DNA from: Pseudomonadota bacterium
GTDB lineage: Bacteria > Pseudomonadota > Alphaproteobacteria > Rhizobiales > Beijerinckiaceae
Assembly (NCBI GenBank): GCA_021780015.1
Contig: JAJXZN010000177.1
Coordinates: 1-7,338 of the forward strand
Direction: 5' to 3'
Length of the DNA stretch: 7,338 bases
In this document: positions 1-7,338 of the stretch, piece by piece
Layout of the letters: each line of letters starts with the position of its first letter
Numbering within the stretch: the first letter of the stretch is position 1
Position numbers and translations under genes: made by a program
The notes under the pieces: generated by a model
Told to the model about the DNA's origin: nothing
Seen by the model: only the letters and a program-made list of their open reading frames with translations
Databases searched by the model: none

Positions 1-2016
<2,016 letters not shown>

Positions 2017-2018
2017 TT

Positions 2019-2039
2019 CGCGGCTTCACCGTCGCCGCG
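2019..2039 (+). repeat. Small inverted repeat just after the tmd stop
   Basis: CGCGGC (2019-2024) and GCCGCG (2034-2039) can form a 6-bp stem with a 9-base loop, beginning two bases after the tmd stop codon. It could be part of a 3'-end structure together with the larger hairpin at 2050-2087. Six GC base pairs can occur by chance in sequence this GC-rich, so a function is uncertain. Confidence 0.4.
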
Positions 2040-2049
2040 ACTGAACGGC

Positions 2050-2087
2050 GGCGCCTTGCGTCAGGCAAAACAGGGACGCAAGGCGCC
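2050..2087 (+). promoter_or_regulatory. Intercistronic stem-loop, perfect 13-bp stem, between tmd and the Fe-S oxidoreductase gene
   Basis: GGCGCCTTGCGTC (2050-2062) and GACGCAAGGCGCC (2075-2087) are exact reverse complements around a 12-base loop. No run of T follows the right arm, so it is not a canonical intrinsic terminator. Its place between a probably abundant dehydrogenase and a membrane protein suits an mRNA 3'-end stabiliser, a processing site or a partial attenuator that lets tmd be made in excess. The hairpin is directly visible; the role is inferred. The arms could also be a two-fold symmetric protein-binding site, but the 12-base gap and GC-rich arms favour an RNA structure. Confidence 0.7.
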
Positions 2088-2143
2088 TGCACCGATCTGC
2101 GCAGGGATTGCCGCGGCTACCGGCCGGGCTTGTGGACGCTGGT

Positions 2144-4303
2144 ATGATTCCCATTGGCATCGAACAACATGCGGTCACCCGGATTCTGTTCCAGGATTTT
2201 GCTCCTTGGATGGTGATCGTTTTCTACGCTTACGCTTGCGCGGCTGTGGGCGTATTTGCGTGGGGCGTTTATGTCCAGCTGCGCAAATATCTAGCCGGCC
2301 GCCATGCGGGGCGCATCGATTGGGCGAGGATCGGCGGCAGGATCGCCGACACGCTGCGCATGGTCTTGTCGCAACGCACTGTGAGACGCAGAGATGCCGC
2401 GGCCGGATGGCTTCATACCGGCATTTTTTACGGATTTGTGCTTCTCTTTATCGGCACGTCCACCATAACTTTGCAGGAAGATATTTTAGCTCCGCTATTC
2501 AAAATTCATTTCTGGTACGGCGACTTTTATCTTCTCTTCAAACTGGTCTTGAACGTCGCCGGCTTCGCGCTTCTGGCCGGCGTGATTTACATGATGTATC
2601 GGCGCGGCTGGCTGCGGCCGCCGAAGCTGGATTATACGCGGCCCGATCGGCAGAAGACGGATAGCGACTGGAGCCGGGAGCGTTATCGGATCGAAGACTG
2701 GGCCTTCCTCTGGACGCTCAGTCTCATCGGTCTCACCGGCTTTTTGCTGTCGGCGACGCGCATGGTGTGGCTCGAGCAAGACCCGGCAGTGTGGGATACG
2801 CGCTGGTGGGCGCCTGTCGCGGCGGCGATCGCCACACTTCTTAAGGCGGCGGGTCTTGATCCCGCCGGCGCGGCTGATTTGCGCATGCTGCTCTGGTGGG
2901 GCCACGGCATTCTGGCGCTGACATTCATCGCCCTCATTCCCTATACGAAGGCGAAGCATATCGTCACCGCCGTCGTTTCCTGGCTCATACGCGACCGCGC
3001 GCCGGTAGCACGTCTCCCGCTTGGCGATCTGGAAGGTCAAAGGATCGGCTTCAAAGAGGTCAAGGATGTCGACAGCCGTTATCTGCTGCAGGCCGACGCT
3101 TGTACGAAATGCGGACGCTGCCACGAGGCCTGTCCGGCGCGTGCCGCCGGATATCCGCTTTCGCCGCGCGATCTCGTCCTGACGCTTCGCGAGCACGCCA
3201 ATCAGCAGCTCGGCGAAATAATCCCGCTCTCGACGAGCGCCGGCCCCATTTCGCTGATCGGCGATGGTGAAGCACAAATCCGGGCGGAGACCCTCTGGGC
3301 GTGCCGTCAATGCGGCGCCTGTACCGAGATATGCCCGGTTGCCGTCGAGCACGTGCCCTTAATCAACATGCTGCGCCGGACGCTCGTGGACGAAGGGGAA
3401 CTGGACCCCGCCTTGCAGAAAACGCTCGGCGCAGTCGCAAAGAGCGGCAATTCCTTCAATGAGAGCCGGCGCAAACGCGCCCGTTGGACCAAAGAGCTTC
3501 CCTTCGAGATCAAGGATGCGCGCAAAGAGCCGGTTGATATCTTGTGGTTCGTCGGCGATTACGCGAGCTTCGATCCACGCAGCCAAAAGGTCAGCCGCGC
3601 CTTCGCCAAGATCCTGCATGAGGCCGGCGTCGATTTCGGCATCCTTTACGATGACGAAACGACAGCCGGAAATGATATCCGGCGCGTCGGCGAAGAGGGG
3701 CTGTTCCAGCAGCTCGCTAACGGTGTCATTGAGACCTTGGGGCAATGCAAATTCGATCGCATCGTCACGACCGATCCGCATACGTTCAATACCTTGAAGA
3801 ACGAATATCCGCAGCTAGGCGGGGTGTATAAGGTCGACCATGCGAGCGCTTACCTGCGCGAGCTCCTCGCCACCGGCAAGATCAAGCTTGCACGCAAACT
3901 TGATTATAGAGCGGCCTATCACGATCCGTGCCATTTGGGGCGGCTCAACAAGGAATACGAGGCGCCGCGGTCGGTCCTCGCCGAAACCGGCGCCACGCTG
4001 ATCGAGCTTCGCCGAAACAAGGACAATTCGTTTTGCTGCGGCGGCGGCGGCGGCCGCGTTTGGGTCCCCGACCCGCCGGGCGTCTCGAAGGTGAGCGAGA
4101 TTCGTGCCCGCGAGGTTGCGGAAATCGAGGGGCTCGATGCGCTGATCGTCAATTGTCCGAAATGCATGACCATGCTCGAAGATGCCGTGAAGACGACGGG
4201 CAATGAGGGCCGATTCCGCGTCCTCGAAATGACCGAGCTGCTGGCCGAGGCGATGGAGTTCACGCCGCGATCGGACACGCCAAATGTCGTCGAGGCGGTC
4301 TGA
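2144..4303 (+). CDS. Membrane-bound Fe-S oxidoreductase, DgcB/EMO type; probable ETF:quinone reductase
   Basis: 719 residues from ATG 2144. That start is preferred because it gives a normal short N-terminus, with a weak GTGGA ahead of it at 2132. GTG 2132 and TTG 2108 are in-frame alternatives. The N-terminal third is a nitrate-reductase-gamma-like membrane domain, with hydrophobic segments near 22-46, 92-110, 128-150, 185-205 and 249-267. His91 (WLHTG), His254 (WWGHG) and His272 are candidate haem b ligands. Next come two ferredoxin-type clusters: Cys320/323/326/330 (CTKCGRCHEACP) and Cys387/390/393/397 (CRQCGACTEICP). The C-terminal half is a pair of heterodisulfide-reductase CCG domains. 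The second is intact, with Cys596 (HDPCHLG), Cys631-632 (CCGGGG) and Cys671/674 (NCPKC). The first has lost its cysteines. Proteins of this layout accompany ETF genes in dimethylglycine and N-methyl amino acid catabolism and in syntrophic fatty-acid oxidisers, where they link ETF to the quinone pool. Position between tmd and etfBA implies the same role here. Family is well supported; the exact acceptor is inferred. Confidence 0.88.
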   Translation: MIPIGIEQHAVTRILFQDFAPWMVIVFYAYACAAVGVFAWGVYVQLRKYLAGRHAGRIDWARIGGRIADTLRMVLSQRTVRRRDAAAGWLHTGIFYGFVLLFIGTSTITLQEDILAPLFKIHFWYGDFYLLFKLVLNVAGFALLAGVIYMMYRRGWLRPPKLDYTRPDRQKTDSDWSRERYRIEDWAFLWTLSLIGLTGFLLSATRMVWLEQDPAVWDTRWWAPVAAAIATLLKAAGLDPAGAADLRMLLWWGHGILALTFIALIPYTKAKHIVTAVVSWLIRDRAPVARLPLGDLEGQRIGFKEVKDVDSRYLLQADACTKCGRCHEACPARAAGYPLSPRDLVLTLREHANQQLGEIIPLSTSAGPISLIGDGEAQIRAETLWACRQCGACTEICPVAVEHVPLINMLRRTLVDEGELDPALQKTLGAVAKSGNSFNESRRKRARWTKELPFEIKDARKEPVDILWFVGDYASFDPRSQKVSRAFAKILHEAGVDFGILYDDETTAGNDIRRVGEEGLFQQLANGVIETLGQCKFDRIVTTDPHTFNTLKNEYPQLGGVYKVDHASAYLRELLATGKIKLARKLDYRAAYHDPCHLGRLNKEYEAPRSVLAETGATLIELRRNKDNSFCCGGGGGRVWVPDPPGVSKVSEIRAREVAEIEGLDALIVNCPKCMTMLEDAVKTTGNEGRFRVLEMTELLAEAMEFTPRSDTPNVVEAV
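4292..4295 (+). promoter_or_regulatory. Ribosome binding site for the LRV-repeat gene
   Basis: GAGG lies inside the end of the preceding gene, 10 bases before GTG 4306. It supports this GTG start: no in-frame ATG occurs until about residue 157, which would remove a third of the repeats. The spacing is slightly long. Confidence 0.5.
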
Positions 4304-4305
4304 CC

Positions 4306-5700
4306 GTGACGGCGCCGGGCAATGTCGAGGCGTTTCTGAGGGAATGCGTGAAACGCAACGATCCTTATCTGGCGCTTCCTGCTTATGATCTCGCCCAGGG
4401 TCACGCGCTGCAAGGCAAGGTCGAGGCCGTACTCCTGAAGTCATCGCGCCTGCGCATTGTATTCGGCAATTTGCCGTTCGCGCCGTCAAGTTTTCTCGCG
4501 CGGCTCGTCTTGGAGGCAAACGATGCGATTGATCTTCGCGTCGCGCGCAATCAAAACACCGACAGCGCAACGCTCGATCGTATAGACGCCAGAGCCGTGC
4601 GCGTCGACATCCGTCGTGCGCTCGCGAGCCACCCCCACGCCGGCGCGCGCCTTCTCGCCAAGCTCGAGGCCGCCGGCGATGATGCCATCCGCGCGCTCGT
4701 CGCGTCCAATGCGAACGCGTCCGCTGCGACGCTGAATGCGATCTTCGCGCGTGGGTCAAGGCGGGGATGGGGCATGATCGCGCGCCATCCGAACGCCGAC
4801 CCTGAGCTTCTCAGAGCGATCTATGAGCAAGGGGATTTGCCGGCGCGAGCGGAAGCCGCCGGTAACGCCAACTGTCCAGCCGATTTGCTTGCGGACAATT
4901 GCGCAAGTCCATCCCCGTCCATACGGCGCAAATGCGCCGCGAACCCGGCTTTGCCGACGGGACTGCGATTGCAGTTGCTCGATGATCCCGATCCCGGAGT
5001 CAGGGCCGAAGCGCTTCGCGCGATGCCGGGGCCGCTGTCTCGCGAGCTTTGCGCCCGCGACGAGGACTCTTGCCAGGTGCGCCGCCGGCAGGCGCGCCGG
5101 ACGGATATACATGTGACGCTGATCGAGCGCTTGGCGGCGGATGCCGATCCGTGGGTGCGCCGCTGGCTCGCACGCAATCCCTCGACGCCGCCGCTTACCC
5201 TCGATCGGCTGTCGCGCGATGACGATGCGGGGGTGCGCCGCTCGGTCGGCCGCAACGCGGCGTCCCCGGCGCCGTTGCTCGCAAGGCTCGCCGGGGACTG
5301 CGAGGCATGGGTGAGGGCGGGCGTCGCCGATCGCCCCGACCTTCCGGCCAAGGCGCGGCGGCTTCTGGAAGAGGATTCCTCAATTGATGTGCTGGCGGGC
5401 GTTGCGCGCAATCCTAAGGCACCACGCAATGCTTTATCGCGGCTCGCATCGCATACGGATGCGAGTGTGCGCCGGGCCGTCATTTTCAACCCGTCGGCGC
5501 CTGCACTCGTCATACGCCGTCTTCTGAGCGACGATTACCCGTTAAACCGCGCGCTTGCCGTCGGTCATCATAAGCTTGCGGTCGACGTGTCCTGGACATG
5601 TGCGGCCGATCCGGAGCCGCAAGTCCGCTTTGCTGCAAGCAAGCGCGTGGCCGCATCTCTATCGCCGCGTATCCCTGTTCATCGAAGCTACGAATCGTGA
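4306..5700 (+). CDS. LRV (leucine-rich-variant) repeat protein of unknown function
   Basis: 464 residues from GTG 4306, two bases after the previous stop. From about residue 65 to 450 it consists of roughly 12-14 degenerate units of about 24-28 residues. The best are near 272-300, 301-328, 329-354 and 358-404, with a pattern like D-x-D-x-x-VRR-x-VARNP-x-(A/T)PP-x-L-x-RLA. This matches LRV/HEAT-like alpha-helical solenoid repeats, such as those of the Azotobacter LRV protein found near nif genes. That protein has an N-terminal [4Fe-4S] domain. Here only Cys14 is near the N-terminus, so no such cluster is expected. The eight cysteines are scattered (14, 190, 199, 210, 249, 256, 332, 432). No signal peptide or membrane segment is apparent. 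It is very rich in Arg and Ala, probably a basic surface. A solenoid between an ETF oxidoreductase and etfB suggests a scaffold, assembly or maturation factor for the electron-transfer chain; that is inference. The repeat assignment is firm, the function unknown. Confidence 0.85.
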   Translation: MTAPGNVEAFLRECVKRNDPYLALPAYDLAQGHALQGKVEAVLLKSSRLRIVFGNLPFAPSSFLARLVLEANDAIDLRVARNQNTDSATLDRIDARAVRVDIRRALASHPHAGARLLAKLEAAGDDAIRALVASNANASAATLNAIFARGSRRGWGMIARHPNADPELLRAIYEQGDLPARAEAAGNANCPADLLADNCASPSPSIRRKCAANPALPTGLRLQLLDDPDPGVRAEALRAMPGPLSRELCARDEDSCQVRRRQARRTDIHVTLIERLAADADPWVRRWLARNPSTPPLTLDRLSRDDDAGVRRSVGRNAASPAPLLARLAGDCEAWVRAGVADRPDLPAKARRLLEEDSSIDVLAGVARNPKAPRNALSRLASHTDASVRRAVIFNPSAPALVIRRLLSDDYPLNRALAVGHHKLAVDVSWTCAADPEPQVRFAASKRVAASLSPRIPVHRSYES

Positions 5701-5704
5701 GGTG
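5699..5704 (+). promoter_or_regulatory. Ribosome binding site for etfB, overlapping the LRV gene stop codon
   Basis: GAGGTG shares two bases with the TGA stop of the upstream gene and sits 6 bases before ATG 5711. It fixes the etfB start there rather than at an in-frame upstream start around 5555, and suggests translational coupling to the LRV gene. Confidence 0.8.
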
Positions 5705-5710
5705 TGTCAT

Positions 5711-6505
5711 ATGAAAATTCTGGTGCCGATTAAGCGGGTCGCTTCGTTGGACGACGAATTCGAATTGCGCGACGACGGCCGCGATGTCGACCCGGACTTT
5801 TGCGAATATGATCTCAATGAATTCGACGAATATTCGCTCGAAGCCGCGGTCGAACTGAAGGAGCGCGCCGGCGAGGGCGTTGTGGAAGTCGTCGCGGTGA
5901 CGGTCGATACGCAGGATGGCGATGAAATCCTGCGGAAGGCCTTGGCGAAAGGCGCTGACCGCGCAATTCGGATCTGGGATGAGTCTCTCGCGGAGAGCGA
6001 TCAAATTGCCGTCGCCCGAGTGATCGCCAAAGCCGTCGAACATGAAAAGCCGGGCCTCGTTTTTTGCGGCGCCCAATCGGCCGATCATGGTCATGCGCAA
6101 ACCGGAATTGCGGTGGCTGGCTTGCTCGGCTGGGCTCATGCTGCCGTCGTCTCCGGCTTGAGCTATGAGCCCGGTGCGCCGGTGGCGACGATCGACCGGG
6201 AGCTCGAAGGCGGCTTGGTGCAGAAGCTTTCGATCGAGACGCCTGCGGTTTTGACAATTCAGCTCGGCATCAACAAGCCGCGTTATGCCTCGCTGCGTAG
6301 CATCAAACAGGCGAACGCCAAGCCGATCGAGGTTTTGTCGCCGGCGGAGATTGGGCTCGATCCCGCACAGACGGGGCTTGCCGGATCGCTGAGCCGTGTC
6401 CGGCGCATGTATATCCCCGAGAGGGGCCGCAGCGTGATGATCGAAGGCGCGCCCGCAGAACAGGCGGCACGTCTCCTGGAAATTGTCAAAGAGGTGAACG
6501 GCTGA
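5711..6505 (+). CDS. etfB: Electron transfer flavoprotein, beta subunit
   Basis: Beta chain of the FAD- and AMP-containing ETF heterodimer, the cytoplasmic one-electron acceptor for TMADH. It is 264 residues, essentially the length of the Methylophilus W3A1 EtfB. It begins MKILVPIKRV and shows the motifs DLNEFDEYSLEAA, LAKGADRA (LRKALAKGADRAIR), ELEGG, and the recognition loop QLGINKPRYASLR. Leu195 in that loop is the equivalent of the anchor leucine that docks ETF onto partner dehydrogenases. The RVRRMYIPERGR and MIEG segments near the C-terminus are the version I recall from the TMADH-partner ETF rather than the general fatty-acid-oxidation ETF. The start at 5711 has a good ribosome binding site at 5699-5704, and the stop overlaps the etfA start. 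With tmd upstream, this is probably a dedicated ETF for methylated amine oxidation. Confidence 0.96.
   Translation: MKILVPIKRVASLDDEFELRDDGRDVDPDFCEYDLNEFDEYSLEAAVELKERAGEGVVEVVAVTVDTQDGDEILRKALAKGADRAIRIWDESLAESDQIAVARVIAKAVEHEKPGLVFCGAQSADHGHAQTGIAVAGLLGWAHAAVVSGLSYEPGAPVATIDRELEGGLVQKLSIETPAVLTIQLGINKPRYASLRSIKQANAKPIEVLSPAEIGLDPAQTGLAGSLSRVRRMYIPERGRSVMIEGAPAEQAARLLEIVKEVNG
6491..6496 (+). promoter_or_regulatory. Ribosome binding site for etfA inside the end of etfB
   Basis: GAGGTG lies 8 bases before ATG 6505. The etfB stop and etfA start share one base (TGATG), the usual arrangement for coupled translation of subunits made one-to-one. Confidence 0.75.
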
Positions 6506-7338
6506 TGAGTGGCATATTGATCCTGGCGGAACATCGCCGCGGCGAGCTGCGGCCCGGCGTCATTGAGGCGATCGGTGCGGCGGAGCAGATCAAGTCGGGC
6601 GCCGGCGGCCCCGTGTCGGTTCTGGTTCTGGCGCCGGATCCCGGAAAATATCGCGCCGCGCTCAGTGTCGGCTGCGTCGACGAAGTCATCCTTGCGAACT
6701 CCGCCGCGGCGGAAGAATTCGAGCCGCATCTCTTTCAGGCGGCACTGCATCAACTCATCAGCGAACGCGCACCGTCGGTCGTGCTGATCCCGCACAGCGT
6801 CGACGGATGCGGCGTGGCTCCGGCTCTCGCCAGCGCGCTCGACACAGGATTTGCCAGCGACGTCTTCGCGTTGCGTTACGATGGCGCGGAGCTCATTGCA
6901 ACGCGCGCGGCCTATAAGGAGAAGGTATTCGTCGAGCTCGAGTTCCCGGGCAAGACCACGGTCATTCTCACGCTGCGCAGCGGCGCGTTTCCGGCCGCGA
7001 CGGAACCCACGCAACCGCGCGAAACACTGATGCAGGTCGAGCCCACGGCTGGCCCACACAGCAAACATCTTGGTTGGAAAGATCCGCCGCCCAATGGAGG
7101 GATCGATATTCCCGGCGCAACTTTCATTCTCTCGATCGGCCGGGGCGTCGGAGACGAGGCCAATGTCGAGAAATTCCTCGAACTCGCCGACAGCCTTGGG
7201 GCGACGCTCGGGTGTTCACGCCCGATCGCCGATAACGGCTGGCTGCCCAAAGCGCGGCAGGTCGGCCAGTCCGGGCAGCTCGCCGCCAAGTGTAAGCTTT
7301 ATATCGCCATGGGCATATCGGGATCGGTTCAGCACCAA
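6505..7338 (+). CDS. etfA: Electron transfer flavoprotein, alpha subunit, C-terminally truncated by the window edge
   Basis: The FAD-binding subunit of ETF. The frame is open for 278 codons from ATG 6505 to the last base. About 43 more residues are expected, since the W3A1 EtfA is 321 residues as I recall, including the final piece of the FAD-binding fold. The N-terminal domain (about 1-195) starts MSGILILAEHRRGELRP and contains VVLIPHSVDG and a TRAAYKEKV-type segment. The FAD domain starts near residue 200, with SIGRGVGDEANVEKF, then GCSRPIADNGWLPK, RQVGQSG and KLYIAMGISGSVQHQ. Arg239 is the equivalent of the arginine over the FAD isoalloxazine that stabilises the anionic semiquinone (alpha-Arg237 in W3A1). 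Ser256 in QVGQSG is the equivalent of the residue hydrogen-bonding flavin N5. All visible FAD-binding features are intact, so nothing suggests a bifurcating or degenerate ETF. Confidence 0.96.
   Translation, partial: MSGILILAEHRRGELRPGVIEAIGAAEQIKSGAGGPVSVLVLAPDPGKYRAALSVGCVDEVILANSAAAEEFEPHLFQAALHQLISERAPSVVLIPHSVDGCGVAPALASALDTGFASDVFALRYDGAELIATRAAYKEKVFVELEFPGKTTVILTLRSGAFPAATEPTQPRETLMQVEPTAGPHSKHLGWKDPPPNGGIDIPGATFILSIGRGVGDEANVEKFLELADSLGATLGCSRPIADNGWLPKARQVGQSGQLAAKCKLYIAMGISGSVQHQ

Noticed and set aside
2050..2087. Canonical rho-independent terminator after tmd
   Set aside because: The stem is strong, but the bases after it (TGCACCGATC) contain no T-tract, so the hairpin is recorded as an intercistronic regulatory structure instead.
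2108..2143. TTG at 2108 as the start of the membrane oxidoreductase
   Set aside because: Its purine-rich stretch directly abuts the TTG, with no proper spacing. The 12 extra residues add nothing family-like, and ATG 2144 gives a normal short N-terminus before the first membrane segment.
2056..2664. Plus-strand open frame (202 codons) starting inside the intercistronic hairpin
   Set aside because: It is out of frame with the oxidoreductase gene and overlaps its first membrane segments. Its product is Arg/Cys-rich without motifs.
2495..3352. Long minus-strand open frame (285 codons) opposite the membrane oxidoreductase gene
   Set aside because: It lies wholly antisense to a gene with clear cluster motifs and membrane segments. 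Its translation is Arg-rich and low in recognisable motifs, as expected of a shadow in GC-rich coding DNA.
3815..4759. Long minus-strand open frame (314 codons) spanning the junction of the oxidoreductase and LRV genes
   Set aside because: It is antisense to two supported genes, is Arg/Ala-rich, and includes an alanine run that is only the reverse reading of the CCGGGGG codons. No family resemblance was seen.
4870..4936. Possible iron-sulfur site in the LRV protein from Cys190, Cys199 and Cys210
   Set aside because: Only three cysteines are present, at irregular spacing within separate solenoid repeats. This does not match the N-terminal cluster motif of the known LRV Fe-S protein.
5555..5710. 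N-terminal extension of EtfB from an upstream in-frame start
   Set aside because: The extension overlaps the LRV gene in another frame and is not EtfB-like. ATG 5711 has a well-spaced GAGGTG and matches the family N-terminus.

Overview
The window looks like part of a methylotrophy operon from a GC-rich alphaproteobacterium, probably a methylated-amine-using member of the Hyphomicrobiales. That taxonomic call is inferred from base composition and gene content; no marker gene is present. All five genes are on the + strand and tightly packed. The operon continues past both window edges, so its promoter and any terminator lie outside.

Layout: (1) 1-2016, trimethylamine dehydrogenase (tmd), lacking its first 59 mature residues. 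The first codon of the window is the equivalent of Tyr60 of the Methylophilus enzyme. (2) 2017-2143, a 127-base gap with two inverted repeats, one a perfect 13-bp stem. (3) 2144-4303, a membrane-anchored iron-sulfur oxidoreductase of the DgcB / ETF:quinone-reductase (EMO-like) type. (4) 4306-5700, an unusual protein built almost entirely of leucine-rich-variant (LRV) repeats. (5) 5711-6505, etfB. (6) 6505-7338, etfA, cut off by the window end. The last four genes are separated by 2 and 10 bases and by a one-base overlap, so they are probably co-transcribed and translationally coupled.

Proposed joint function: TMADH demethylates trimethylamine to dimethylamine and formaldehyde. Electrons pass from FMN to its [4Fe-4S] cluster and then to the heterodimeric flavoprotein ETF (EtfAB), which closely resembles the dedicated ETF of TMADH-containing methylotrophs. 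The membrane Fe-S protein probably reoxidises ETF and reduces the quinone pool, in place of classical ETF:ubiquinone oxidoreductase. The first two steps are established for the families. The quinone step is inferred from domain architecture and position. The LRV protein has no obvious catalytic role and is the least explained part of the module.

Comparisons with known proteins are from memory of family sequences, not from a search. No RNA genes, mobile elements, CRISPR arrays or long non-coding stretches are visible.
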